The notes: generated by a model from the sequence alone, not told the origin. 64,000 bases of DNA from Muribaculaceae bacterium (GCA_017620885.1 JAGAUF010000085.1:50116-114115), one strand, 5' to 3'; positions 18,039-26,462 are shown, counted from the stretch's first letter. Made by a program: numbers and translations.

Positions 18039-18275
18039 TCACACCTTGACACCGGGGTCAATCTGGGGCTCCGCGCCCTGATATGTGAACTTCGCCTTCG
18101 GTACCAGCGTGAGCTCAAGAGCCGCAAGAATCGTGTCAAGATTCTCATTGCTGATGGCGCGGTTGCCGACGAGGAACGACGATATTGTGCTGGAGTTAAT
18201 CTTCGTCTGCTCAGACAGTTCCTTTACGGAAATGCCGCACTCGTTCATTTTGCCTTTAATCTTTTCTCTGAACAT
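18039..18275 (-). CDS. Small HTH (Xre-type) regulator, second of a pair, 78 aa
   Basis: A single Xre/Cro-type helix-turn-helix: ISVKELSEQTKINSSTISSF at about residues 15-34, followed by GNRAIS. It overlaps the preceding HTH gene by 20 bases. Its recognition-helix pattern STISSFLVGNRAIS matches the second domain (STLSSFLTGRRGIR) of the double-HTH protein at 42180-42590, so the split pair and the fused protein are related. Confidence 0.8.
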   Translation of the reverse strand: MFREKIKGKMNECGISVKELSEQTKINSSTISSFLVGNRAISNENLDTILAALELTLVPKAKFTYQGAEPQIDPGVKV

Positions 18276-18495
18276 CGGGATTGGGTTTAGAGGGTTGATA
18301 CACTACATCGGTGCTACCGAGGGTCAGGCCCAGCACCATACAGATTTTCTCAAGCACATCGAAAGGAATCGTGCGCTTTCCTCGGAGGTAGGCCGAGAGG
18401 TTCTGAGTCTTGATACCGACTTTCTCACTCAACTCGGTCTGCTTAACGTCGAGTTCCTTCATGCGAAGGAAGATTTTGTCTCTTACGGTTGCCAT
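18256..18495 (-). CDS. Small HTH (Xre-type) regulator, first of a pair, 79 aa
   Basis: One Xre-type HTH (VKQTELSEKVGIKTQNLSAY at about residues 16-35, then GKRTIP) ending in MVLGLTLG, the same ending as the first domain of the double-HTH protein at 42180-42590. Three bases separate it from the helicase gene upstream. Likely a dimeric transcription regulator; targets unknown. Confidence 0.8.
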   Translation of the reverse strand: MATVRDKIFLRMKELDVKQTELSEKVGIKTQNLSAYLRGKRTIPFDVLEKICMVLGLTLGSTDVVYQPSKPNPDVQRKD

Positions 18496-18498
18496 TAT

Positions 18499-20172
18499 TC
18501 AAATTTTATGTTTGCTTTTAAAGTGTCTGAGGGTCGCATCCACAATGCTTTCCTCGATATTGTTGATAGCGCCGGTAACGACGCTGGAATCTTCGCGCTC
18601 TTTCTGAATGATCTCAAGTATTCTCTCATCGATAGTATTTCGCGCCAAAAGATAGTAGCAATTGACAGCGTTCTTTTGGCCGTTACGATGGGCTCGACAT
18701 TCCGCCTGCTCGCAGTCCGAAGCAGTCCAGGGAAACTCGATAAACAATATCCTTGATGCCGCAGTTAAGGTGATGCCCACGCCGCCGGACTTGTAATTGA
18801 GGGCAATCAGCTTGCAGTCGGGGTCATTCTGAAACTTATCGATAGCCGCCTGCTTCTTCTCCTGCGAATCGGAGCCGGTTACTGACACACTGCCGGGGAA
18901 CGTAGCCATTATCTCCGTCATTACCGACTTGTGGAACGCGAAGACTATTAGCTTGTCGCCGCCGTCGATGACATCGTGAATGAATTGCTTCGCCTCTTTC
19001 ATCTTACCACGGGCAGATATTTGACGCAGATGGTTAATCTGTACCATAGCCGTAGCCTTGGCAGCACTCTTGAGAGTGGCATCAGAAGCAGACTCATATT
19101 CCACGAGATAGCGGATAAGATCATTCTCGGCAAATTCATACTCCTTGCGGTTATCGATATCCACAGTGAGATATTGGCGGGTTTTCTCCGGGAGGTCTTT
19201 CAGAGCGATAGCCTTATCCCTTCGGAAGTAGCATATTTCCCATAGGCGGTAGTGTAGCTCATAGAGATTGGACGATTTATCCGGTCCTTGACAATAGCGT
19301 TCCTTGAATCTGGCAGCTCCGCCGAAGTCATCGAGGCGACGCATTATCTGAAGCTGCTGAATCAGGTCAATATTGCTCGTTATGCGAGGAGTACCGGTCA
19401 GTAGCCAGACGTATTCTTTGTTGGCACAGATAGCCTCCAGGTATATCGACCATAGCGCGGTATCGTTGCAGCATCGATGGGATTCATCAATGATTACCGA
19501 CTTAAACATGGCGGCTCTCTTATCAAGGACGATATTCTTGACGGTAGTCCTGCCACGGACCCGGCTCACGAAATATTTCTTGACGCTTTCATAGTTCGTG
19601 ATGAAGATATTGCAGGTGCCAGTCTCCATGTGGCGGTGCCAGGTGTCTTTGTTCTCGTTAGAGAGAATCATAGCCTGCTTGCCGATGAATCGCTGAAACT
19701 CCCGTTGCCATGTTACTTTCATTGTCGCCGGCGCCACCACAAGGCAAGGATAGGCCCGCGCTATCGAGACGGCCGCGATTGACTGGAATGTCTTGCCGAG
19801 ACCCATATCGTCGCCGTTGAAACACCTCTTGTGGTCCACCATGTACTGAATTCCTTTACGCTGGTAGTCGTAGGGCTGGAGTTTCAGATGGGTAATTGGA
19901 TATTGCAGGTCGGGCATCTTGTCGGGATAGCCCTGTACCTCCGCACGGTCGCCAACCTTGCATACTGAAGAAGCAAGCCGGCGCCGCACTGCATAGTCAC
20001 AGAATTCGCGGACGAATAGACGGTCATGGAGATTCACGCGCCAACATCTGTCGCGCATGATGAAGCGGGCAGACGGTATTTTCTGGATAAAGTATGCCAA
20101 AGCAGGGCTATTATAAAAATACAATTCATAATAGCCCTCTGCGTTCTTCTCTATGAGGTATATTTCATTCAC
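18499..20172 (-). CDS. SNF2-family helicase-like ATPase, 557 aa
   Basis: Superfamily 2 translocase of the SWI/SNF type. The N-terminal 100 residues resemble a HARP-like extension. Motif I is DDMGLGKT (about 120), motif II DESH (about 225), motif III LLTGTP, and the C-terminal lobe has AHRNGQKNAVNCYYLLA with the arginine finger. Such enzymes move along duplex DNA and are seen in many phages, where their role in replication or packaging is not settled. It lies between the small and large terminase genes and overlaps the former by 8 bases. Confidence 0.88.
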   Translation of the reverse strand: MNEIYLIEKNAEGYYELYFYNSPALAYFIQKIPSARFIMRDRCWRVNLHDRLFVREFCDYAVRRRLASSVCKVGDRAEVQGYPDKMPDLQYPITHLKLQPYDYQRKGIQYMVDHKRCFNGDDMGLGKTFQSIAAVSIARAYPCLVVAPATMKVTWQREFQRFIGKQAMILSNENKDTWHRHMETGTCNIFITNYESVKKYFVSRVRGRTTVKNIVLDKRAAMFKSVIIDESHRCCNDTALWSIYLEAICANKEYVWLLTGTPRITSNIDLIQQLQIMRRLDDFGGAARFKERYCQGPDKSSNLYELHYRLWEICYFRRDKAIALKDLPEKTRQYLTVDIDNRKEYEFAENDLIRYLVEYESASDATLKSAAKATAMVQINHLRQISARGKMKEAKQFIHDVIDGGDKLIVFAFHKSVMTEIMATFPGSVSVTGSDSQEKKQAAIDKFQNDPDCKLIALNYKSGGVGITLTAASRILFIEFPWTASDCEQAECRAHRNGQKNAVNCYYLLARNTIDERILEIIQKEREDSSVVTGAINNIEESIVDATLRHFKSKHKI

Positions 20173-20563
20173 GTTTTGCGTCCGGATCTCTTACGATGTT
20201 TATCACTGTTGGTAACGGATTCTCAAGATTTACATTCACGGATTCGCCGAAGCCCTCATCACGTCCAAGTGTTGACAGCAGATAACGGAGCATCTGTCCA
20301 TCGGGCTTCTCTTTCCAGCCAAGGATATGCCCGGTGGCCGGATCGATGAGTGGAACACCAAGAGCGACAATGCGGGCGGCATCGAGGCACTGGTCGAAGA
20401 GTTTTTTTCGGGAATCCTGTACAACGCTTTTGAATTCGCCGTCTTCTCGGACCCAGTTGTGGACTGTCTGCCGGGTCACACCGAGAAGACCGGCAGTCTG
20501 CGAAAGATTGCCACCGGTCTTTCGGATGGCGTCTTCAAATTCGTCAAGAGAGGGTTTTCTCAT
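20165..20563 (-). CDS. Terminase small subunit-like DNA-binding protein, 132 aa
   Basis: Residues about 12-38 form an HTH (GNLSQTAGLLGVTRQTVHNW), with a helical middle suited to oligomerisation. This is the usual layout of a small terminase that recognises packaging sites. Position upstream of terL, although three genes away, supports it. A general HTH regulator is the alternative. Confidence 0.65.
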   Translation of the reverse strand: MRKPSLDEFEDAIRKTGGNLSQTAGLLGVTRQTVHNWVREDGEFKSVVQDSRKKLFDQCLDAARIVALGVPLIDPATGHILGWKEKPDGQMLRYLLSTLGRDEGFGESVNVNLENPLPTVINIVRDPDAKRE

Positions 20564-20575
20564 AACAGAATTGGT

Positions 20576-21046
20576 TTATTTATCAAAAAGTCCTAATTGG
20601 GATTGTGTAGGGGTTTGTGGCACACTGGGGATTGATGCCAGCATATTCGCAAACTGCCAATTCCTGCAGGTGTTGAAGAGCTTGTTTCGGGCTTGCGGGA
20701 GATTCCAATTGATGTAGCTCGTATCAATGTGAATCATTCGGGCATTGTTAATCTTGATTTTGACAAACTCGTTGTCAATCTCAAGAGTCTGACCCACACT
20801 GCGGACAAAGGGAATATGGAGGTTTTTGTTCCAATTGAAGTCTTTATCGACTCCGCAGAGATAGTAGAACCTGCTTTCTTCCAATTCCATGTTGGGAGGA
20901 AGAGACCGCATAAAGCCTTTGACACGTTTGTCATTGTGCCCAAGGAGACTTTTCATGCAGTGCGTGTTAAGGTCTACTCCATAGACGTACCGCAACCATA
21001 TTATTTTGTAGGTATTGCGGAAGTAGCAATATTCTATTTCGACCAT
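20576..21046 (-). CDS. HC...CGV family protein with a clamp-binding-like tail, 156 aa
   Basis: Shares W-x-x-YV-x-G-x5-HC and YLCGV...NLHI with the rightward moron protein at 6533-7018. The C-terminus QSQLGLFDK matches the beta sliding clamp-binding consensus (QLxLF). Not otherwise recognised. It is the first gene of the unit that runs to the tail genes, directly after a promoter and leader. Confidence 0.65.
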   Translation of the reverse strand: MVEIEYCYFRNTYKIIWLRYVYGVDLNTHCMKSLLGHNDKRVKGFMRSLPPNMELEESRFYYLCGVDKDFNWNKNLHIPFVRSVGQTLEIDNEFVKIKINNARMIHIDTSYINWNLPQARNKLFNTCRNWQFANMLASIPSVPQTPTQSQLGLFDK

Positions 21047-21110
21047 TTTGTTTTTGATTAGTATCTTATTTGCAACTACAAATATACTGAAATTTAATCA
21101 ATTACGCAAA
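21047..21110 (-). promoter_or_regulatory. Leftward promoter plus phage leader of the late unit
   Basis: Read leftward: TTTG (21110-21107), 20 bases, TATATTTG (21086-21079), four bases, then TGCAAATAAGAT and TAATCAAAAA up to the ATG at 21046. The leader also reads TTG-CAA-ATA-AGA-TAC-TAA. Confidence 0.85.
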
Positions 21111-21149
21111 TTTCAGCACGGATTTTTAATCCTATCTGCAAGCCTTTTT

Positions 21150-22538
21150 TCAGGCGTTCTCGTCGGTCAGTCCGAAGAGAGGGAGAACGTCACCCTGACG
21201 ATTGTAGGACTGATTGTTCGGCAGGTTGAGATTGAACTCGTAGTTGATGGCAGCAATGTATTCCTCCCGGGTCAGCTCACGAACCTTGTATGCTCCCCAA
21301 CCCCAGTAGCCGGACTTGTTATACTGCATAAATGGCTCGAAGCCGAACCGTCCGAACATTGCCTGAACCTGCTCTTTCGTGAGGAACTTCTGGAAGAACC
21401 ACTGGCCCTCCTGCATGAAAGCCGTCAGACCGTTCTCGTCGAAGAACTGAACCGTCGTAGTACTGTCGACGGTGTTACGCTTCGCCTTATATTGCTTCTC
21501 TGCAACCTCCTTTGAACGTCCGGAAACGAATACTTTGCCACCCATCTTCGTAAATAGATTGAGGCAGGTAAGAACAGCGTCCTCGGCGAATTGAGTGTTT
21601 ACCGAATTGAGTACTGCATCGCAGATAGTGTAATCGAACACTCCGCCGTCATGTATGCCATTCTCCTTGATGTAGGCTATGAAAGCGTCGATCATTTCAT
21701 GGCCCTTGGCAATGGAGATACCTTTCAGGTTGTGATTGAAGAACTCCAGACCGATGGCATAGCGATATCCCAGATCGCGGCGGAGCTTGTTGATGAACAT
21801 AGCTTTGCCACAACCGAAGTCGAGTATCTTGACCTTGCGGCGGTCTTCTTTCTCCAGGTGAGGTACTACCTCGCGATATAGCACGGACCAGTCTATACCC
21901 TTATGACGTGGAGGCTGAGCGCGGCCCTGCATGAAATCAGCACGCTCGATGTGTTCATAGTTGAACACGCCGTAGTCTTTCTTGAAATAGTAGTCGAAGA
22001 TGGCTTTCTTCGCAGGATCGAGGAAATAGCAGTGAACAGGATAGCCGATTGTAGATGCGGCTTTGATGTAGTTGTTGCCGAACACAACCTCATTGCCACA
22101 CACGATTGCACAGAGCGCGTCTCCATGCTTGACGATTAGCCGGCAGATGTCTTTCACGATAGAGGCGTTGCACTCGGCGATTTTGAAGTCACTGATGGGC
22201 ACGTCGTCATGGAATGTTCCCCATTCACGAGGAGACAGACACTCACTGTGAGTTTCAGGCTCCAGTTCTACACCGTTGTGAATCTGGTTGAATAGAATCT
22301 CAGACTCGATGTCAACACCGCTAATGAAGTATGCCGGTGCTTCCACGATACCGACAGCGGTAGCTGCCTTAGTACGCTGGTGGCCGGCGACGATTGTCAT
22401 ATTATCGCGATTGACGATAATCGGCAGAATGAATCCCAGAGTCTTGAGGCTACCTTGCAGTTCGACGAAAGCCTCTTCCGAGATTTTGCGGGGGTTGTAG
22501 GATGCGGGCTTTATGTCCGCGAATTTAACTCTTTCCAT
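21150..22538 (-). CDS. ParB/Srx-domain protein fused to a SAM methyltransferase, 462 aa
   Basis: Residues about 1-90 carry the ParB/sulfiredoxin-like fold (YNPRKIS, then VAGHQRTKAA). From about 230 a class I SAM-dependent methyltransferase begins with motif I ILDFGCGKA, followed by GRS and YWGWGAY toward the end. It has no NPPY-type catalytic motif, so a standard base methyltransferase is not evident. The C-terminus DVLPLFGL loosely resembles a clamp-binding motif. It is the last of three consecutive ParB-domain genes, 20 bases after the second. Substrate unknown; DNA or protein modification is possible. Confidence 0.8.
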   Translation of the reverse strand: MERVKFADIKPASYNPRKISEEAFVELQGSLKTLGFILPIIVNRDNMTIVAGHQRTKAATAVGIVEAPAYFISGVDIESEILFNQIHNGVELEPETHSECLSPREWGTFHDDVPISDFKIAECNASIVKDICRLIVKHGDALCAIVCGNEVVFGNNYIKAASTIGYPVHCYFLDPAKKAIFDYYFKKDYGVFNYEHIERADFMQGRAQPPRHKGIDWSVLYREVVPHLEKEDRRKVKILDFGCGKAMFINKLRRDLGYRYAIGLEFFNHNLKGISIAKGHEMIDAFIAYIKENGIHDGGVFDYTICDAVLNSVNTQFAEDAVLTCLNLFTKMGGKVFVSGRSKEVAEKQYKAKRNTVDSTTTVQFFDENGLTAFMQEGQWFFQKFLTKEQVQAMFGRFGFEPFMQYNKSGYWGWGAYKVRELTREEYIAAINYEFNLNLPNNQSYNRQGDVLPLFGLTDENA

Positions 22539-22558
22539 ATGCTTGAAATTAGAGATTG

Positions 22559-23275
22559 TTATTGAGGCATTTCAAAAACTGTGTCATCAGCGATTTCTTC
22601 TTCTTCGGCAGCGCTATTCTCCAGTAAGCTCTTGACAAAGCCGAAGTTTACCCCGGTTTCGTCCACATAATCGTTGTAGCGATTCACGAGCGTGTCGTAT
22701 TCCTCCTTGGTTACAGACACAACATTCTTGCCGAACGTAAGCATATTGATTTTCTTCGGAGTGGAGCCCTTGATTTTAGTCATCACCGTTTCGTCTTCGT
22801 CTGGATTATAAAACAGTCCCTCGTCAAATCCGAAGTTTACGAGATTGATCTCGTCGTATATTTGCTGGAGTTTGCCATAATCAAACTCGCCGAACTCGTT
22901 ATTGTCTTTGATGATGAGCTCTTTCTCTTCTTCTTCGGACAAATCGGCGACTGTCACCTCGATAAGAGGATTCTCGACCCAGGCTTTCCAATACTCTATT
23001 ACGGCGTCGCGCTGCTTCTCTGTCAGTTCCTGCCATTTCTCGTTCTCCTGAAGTATTACCATCCAATCCATCGGAGTGGAGGTCAGGATTTCCTTGAGTA
23101 TGGTGGTGCGCTGATTACCGGCGAGCACTACGTTATCTTTGTTTACTATGATGTCGCGGTATGTGAGCATCTTCGGAAAGAGCATGATGCTCTGCTGAAG
23201 ACGGCGTTTCTGCCCTATAATAATCCTGCGAGGATTGATAGGGTTTATTGTCAGTTCTTTTACATCCTTTTTCAT
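22559..23275 (-). CDS. ParB/Srx-domain protein, 238 aa
   Basis: N-terminal ParB-like domain with INPINPRR (about 13-20) and VVLAGNQRTTIL (about 49-60). The middle is acidic (SEEEEKELIIKDNNEFGEFD, about 119-138) and the C-terminus is Glu-rich. ParB/Srx folds bind nucleotide and act as CTPases, nucleases or kinases in different families; the GxxR motif is the shared signature. It resembles the next gene upstream in layout (IKDNNEFGEFD against VKDNLHYGEDD), so the two probably arose by duplication. Overlap of 4 bases with it. Confidence 0.8.
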   Translation of the reverse strand: MKKDVKELTINPINPRRIIIGQKRRLQQSIMLFPKMLTYRDIIVNKDNVVLAGNQRTTILKEILTSTPMDWMVILQENEKWQELTEKQRDAVIEYWKAWVENPLIEVTVADLSEEEEKELIIKDNNEFGEFDYGKLQQIYDEINLVNFGFDEGLFYNPDEDETVMTKIKGSTPKKINMLTFGKNVVSVTKEEYDTLVNRYNDYVDETGVNFGFVKSLLENSAAEEEEIADDTVFEMPQ

Positions 23276-23943
23276 TTGCCGAGAAGTAATGAGGTTAAAA
23301 ATCCGTCGCTTATGCCTTCATGTTCCTCAAGATACTTCTCAAGGCGGGCACACAGTCCCTTGAATTCCTGGTCGGTCATTTGGCATTCAACATAGCCACA
23401 TTTGAATTTCTCGGGATAAGTCTTCGTCAGGTCGAGGTTCTTGTCGTTGATCTTGTCATCGTAATCGTAGAGGTTCCATGCAACGGCTCCGAGATAATCA
23501 CCGATTGCCTCGCGCTCGAAATGACGCTTCATAATCTCGATGTCATCCTCGCCGTAGTGGAGATTGTCTTTCACGAGAATTTCCTTTTCCTCCTCGGCTG
23601 AAATATCATCCAGTACCCGAACCGGCACTACAGGCTTAGACTTCCATTTGGCCCAGAAAGCGAGCAACGCGGTCTGCTCCTCCGATGTAGCCAGTCGGAA
23701 TTTCTTCTGATTGAACATGTAATCCTCGATTTCGTTATCATCGAGTTCGAGTATCTTATTAAGACACTCTACGCGGCCGTTACCGCCGATTATCACGTCG
23801 TCTTTGTTAATGAGTATGGGGCGAAGCTCAAGCATCTTCGGGAAAACCAGGATGCTCTCTATCAGCTTGCCCTCCATAAACTCGCTCATGGTACGCGGAT
23901 TATCGGGATTGGCTTTTAGTTTTCGTATATCCTTTTCAGTCAT
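23272..23943 (-). CDS. ParB/Srx-domain protein, 223 aa
   Basis: ParB-like motif ANPDNPRTM (about 11-19) and VIIGGNGRVECL (about 48-59), then the shared block EEEKEILVKDNLHYGEDD (about 124-141). First gene of a unit that starts at the promoter 23969-23999. Together with two further ParB-domain genes it forms a triplet. The role of the triplet is unknown; association with the PRTRC cassette elsewhere in the prophage is an attractive possibility only. Confidence 0.8.
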   Translation of the reverse strand: MTEKDIRKLKANPDNPRTMSEFMEGKLIESILVFPKMLELRPILINKDDVIIGGNGRVECLNKILELDDNEIEDYMFNQKKFRLATSEEQTALLAFWAKWKSKPVVPVRVLDDISAEEEKEILVKDNLHYGEDDIEIMKRHFEREAIGDYLGAVAWNLYDYDDKINDKNLDLTKTYPEKFKCGYVECQMTDQEFKGLCARLEKYLEEHEGISDGFLTSLLLGK

Positions 23944-23968
23944 TGCATTTATGATAATTTTCTAAGTG

Positions 23969-23999
23969 CAAAGTTAATCAAAAATCGTGAGATGCGCAA
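23969..23999 (-). promoter_or_regulatory. Leftward promoter of the ParB triplet
   Basis: Read leftward: TTG at 23999-23997, 20 bases, TAACTTTG at 23976-23969, close to the ATG at 23943. This promoter lacks the TGCAAATAAG leader. Confidence 0.8.
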
Positions 24000-24078
24000 T
24001 TTATCTGATTAAAAATAATCAATATGATTATTTGAACAACCCTGTCCATGTTAGATTGCTGATTTTTCTCCTCAAAAT

Positions 24079-24110
24079 GTTGATAATGTGCTGCATTTTT
24101 AGTACCTTTG
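24079..24110 (+). promoter_or_regulatory. Rightward promoter facing an antisense region
   Basis: GTTG at 24079-24082, 20 bases, TACCTTTG at 24103-24110. It points against the surrounding leftward genes and no good ORF follows, so it may make a small antisense RNA that includes the pseudoknot-like sequence at about 24133-24162. Confidence 0.55.
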
Positions 24111-24170
24111 CAGCATTGATATTTAATTATGAGTCCCTGATGCGTTCTTTAGGGAAAGCATCTTGTCGGA

Positions 24171-24195
24171 TTTTTGATTAGATATCTTATTTGCA
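24171..24195 (-). promoter_or_regulatory. Phage leader element after the 24187 gene
   Basis: TGCAAATAAGATATCTAATCAAAAA on the leftward strand, overlapping the stop codon of the gene that ends at 24187. The next ATG downstream opens only a 12-codon ORF, so here the leader has no evident gene to serve. Confidence 0.55.
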
Positions 24196-24423
24196 TATGA
24201 GCGAGTTTGCCCGGGAGGGTAGACTCGTTTTTGTTGTGAAGGCATTGCTCCCCCAGATGCTTTGGTTGGCCCTACCGTCCATAATGAATCGGCCGCATTT
24301 ATGAGCAAGATCAGCAGTACCGCCAGCACGTCTGGCATCAGACTCCATATACTCTTTACGAATACTGCATATCTCTTCATTTTTGCAGAATCCACAAGCA
24401 ACATAGTCATACTCGTCCCACAT
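24187..24423 (-). CDS. Small Cys-containing protein, 78 aa
   Basis: N-terminus with CGFCKNEEIC and later HKCG, which may bind a metal (zinc-ribbon-like). The C-terminal part from about residue 50 is Ser/Thr/Asn-rich and less ordered. Its ATG overlaps the last base of the upstream stop. Function unknown. Confidence 0.6.
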   Translation of the reverse strand: MWDEYDYVACGFCKNEEICSIRKEYMESDARRAGGTADLAHKCGRFIMDGRANQSIWGSNAFTTKTSLPSRANSLICK

Positions 24424-24791
24424 CAGCCATCTATTAGTTTAAGCCACAGATATGGCAGCCATACTTTCGTAAGCTTTATCCATAGCGAGCATTTTACTGA
24501 CTTAGCATAGAAGTATGACCGCGAATACGGCCCTCGACGGACACAAGCGTTTAAATGGTGCTTGTATCCCAGTTCTTCCATACGTTTCACACTTTCCGGC
24601 GCCACGGCTATCGACGGCACCGTCTTATTGTGTCCGCAGCAGCTTCCGATGGTTTTCACCCCATGATGGAGCAGATATATTACCTCATCAGCGATGCAGG
24701 CGTCGACCCATACCGGGTGCAGAAGGCTGGGGTGATCAATCTCTATTTGATTGTCGTATGAGCCAATTGATACGTTTTTACAGTTACACAT
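24423..24791 (-). CDS. Small phage protein with GSCCGH motif, 122 aa
   Basis: Contains HHGVKTIGSCCGHNKTVPSI (about 42-61) and ELGYKHH, the pattern of a small, widespread phage protein family with a paired-Cys/His site that probably binds metal. No biochemical role is established. Twenty bases after the radical SAM gene; it may assist it, but that is inference. Confidence 0.65.
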   Translation of the reverse strand: MCNCKNVSIGSYDNQIEIDHPSLLHPVWVDACIADEVIYLLHHGVKTIGSCCGHNKTVPSIAVAPESVKRMEELGYKHHLNACVRRGPYSRSYFYAKSVKCSLWIKLTKVWLPYLWLKLIDG

Positions 24792-24811
24792 ATCGTTCTC
24801 TAAATGAAAAG

Positions 24812-25888
24812 TTACTTAATTCGATTTGAATAGCTAATACAGCTGTTGCCGGCATAATGGAGAAGCACATCTTCGTCTTCTATCCACGAGCCATTGAGAT
24901 TGCCGTTAGGGTGGAATACCATTTCAAAGACCGTATCCGGAGCCTTGGCTTTCTGTGGGTCGATGGCGGCTAGGTTTGCGCTCTCCATCACCATATCAAT
25001 GCTCTGATACTTGTAGACCTCGCAATAGTAGTAATAACCCAGCACCTGCACTATCGGCTTGAATTTCTCCGGCATCAAGTCTATCTGGCTCCATACATCA
25101 TTAAGAAGAATCTTATTCTCTTCGAGAAAGCGCAACTTCGGGAGATTGTGCATGGCGGACCTATCATAGTCCATTGTTTCCCTGAAGATGATATTGTCAA
25201 CGCCCATCGCTCCAAAAAAGTCAAGATAGCGCACTATGCCTTCTACATCATGTACGCCACTCTTCAGGAGAAGGCAACTCAATCGTGGACGCACGTTTCC
25301 CGACATTGCTATCTTCACAACCTCCTCCATCTGCTCATTCGTGAAATAGCCATTGTCGAACTGCATGACCTCCGCGTTGACGTTCTCCAAATAATGCGTC
25401 TTGGATATGTTCAGATGATGGAATTCGTTCTCGACTATATGGTCTATTATACGTTTCCCGGCGACTACATCGAGAAGTCCACTACCATTAGTAGTGATGA
25501 CTCTCTTTCTGAAATTGTACTTCGACACAAGTCGTAAGATGCGAGGGAGACGGGGAGATTTCGTGGGCTCGCCTCCTGTAATCGAGATTGAAGTATTGAG
25601 AGGGCGCAACATCTGCAGGACTTCCTCAAGACGAGCGAAATATTCCTCATCGTCTGATATTCTCCCCTTGACAAACATTTTCCCTTTTCCCTCGAAGCGC
25701 AACTGATCGACGCAGAACTTACAATTCGCGTTGCAGGATTCGTTGACAAATATCGAGAGGTTCGCATTGTCATAGACTGATTTCTGCTTGCCGTTAAACA
25801 CAAACGGCTTCGTGGTGTAGTTCTCAACATGAAAGTCCTCCTGACGTCGGCCACGAAGAACTGAGAACTTACTTTGTTCTGTATTCAT
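24812..25888 (-). CDS. Radical SAM enzyme, 358 aa
   Basis: The CxxxCxxC cluster-binding motif is CNANCKFC at about residues 53-60, followed by the SAM-binding ITGGEPTK (about 103-110) and a TTNGSG strand. Length and layout match a single-domain radical SAM protein; no SPASM-type Cys cluster is seen near the C-terminus, which ends SYSNRIK. The substrate cannot be read from the sequence. It follows a 180-base non-coding stretch with possible structure, so it may have a regulated leader. Confidence 0.85.
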   Translation of the reverse strand: MNTEQSKFSVLRGRRQEDFHVENYTTKPFVFNGKQKSVYDNANLSIFVNESCNANCKFCVDQLRFEGKGKMFVKGRISDDEEYFARLEEVLQMLRPLNTSISITGGEPTKSPRLPRILRLVSKYNFRKRVITTNGSGLLDVVAGKRIIDHIVENEFHHLNISKTHYLENVNAEVMQFDNGYFTNEQMEEVVKIAMSGNVRPRLSCLLLKSGVHDVEGIVRYLDFFGAMGVDNIIFRETMDYDRSAMHNLPKLRFLEENKILLNDVWSQIDLMPEKFKPIVQVLGYYYYCEVYKYQSIDMVMESANLAAIDPQKAKAPDTVFEMVFHPNGNLNGSWIEDEDVLLHYAGNSCISYSNRIK

Positions 25889-26069
25889 GATTGTTAGTTA
25901 AAAATGCCGATTTCCCGCCGCCTACTTCCCGCGACCTTCCGAGGCCATTGGTATCTCGTACTGAAATTGCGCTGGCGAGGACTTATGCGGTAGGTCTGTT
26001 CTTCCGTTCTATGTAGGGCAATCACTACCGGCAGAGTGTAGACGACTGATTTTTAGCAGGTGTCTCGGC
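25889..26069 (-). other. Non-coding stretch upstream of the radical SAM gene
   Basis: No ORF of note. On the leftward strand it starts GCCGA and ends TCGGC, which could close a long-range stem; CGGTAG/CTACCG and GCCT/AGGC pairs lie inside. It could be a structured 5' leader. The pairings are short, so confidence is low. Confidence 0.35.
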
Positions 26070-26462
26070 TTAGTTGTTGATATTTCCTTTATAATCCCAC
26101 AAGCCAAGCATACCCTTGACATTACATATCGGACTGTCATATTTCTTTGGATTCGCCAAAACCCAGTTGTAGACTCCTTTCTCGGCCCACTCTGAGGGAT
26201 GGTTCATTACACAGTCAACTATATCGACGCTGCCTATAATCGCTCCATTGGTAAATCGACCAGGAGCATACTTGTCAAGATTGATATTCTCCGAAAGTGC
26301 TGAAAGAGGGTAAGCGTCAAGATCCCCACGTGAACACGGCGATTTTGATGTATGTATGAGAACACGCCCACGGTAGCTTGTTTTCCATCTGCGGTTCTCT
26401 ATATCTTTGACGCCGGCAATAATGAGGTCGGCCCACGGCTGCTTAATCGTCAGTGCTTTCAT
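26070..26462 (-). CDS. ASCH-domain protein, 130 aa
   Basis: A short beta-barrel protein of the ASCH (PUA-like) type: MKALTIKQPWADLI at the start, VKDIENRRWKTSYRGRVLIH (about 18-37), then IGSVDIVDC. ASCH domains bind RNA or modified nucleic acid; some are nucleases or ribosome-associated. It overlaps the preceding gene end by 20 bases. Confidence 0.85.
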   Translation of the reverse strand: MKALTIKQPWADLIIAGVKDIENRRWKTSYRGRVLIHTSKSPCSRGDLDAYPLSALSENINLDKYAPGRFTNGAIIGSVDIVDCVMNHPSEWAEKGVYNWVLANPKKYDSPICNVKGMLGLWDYKGNINN

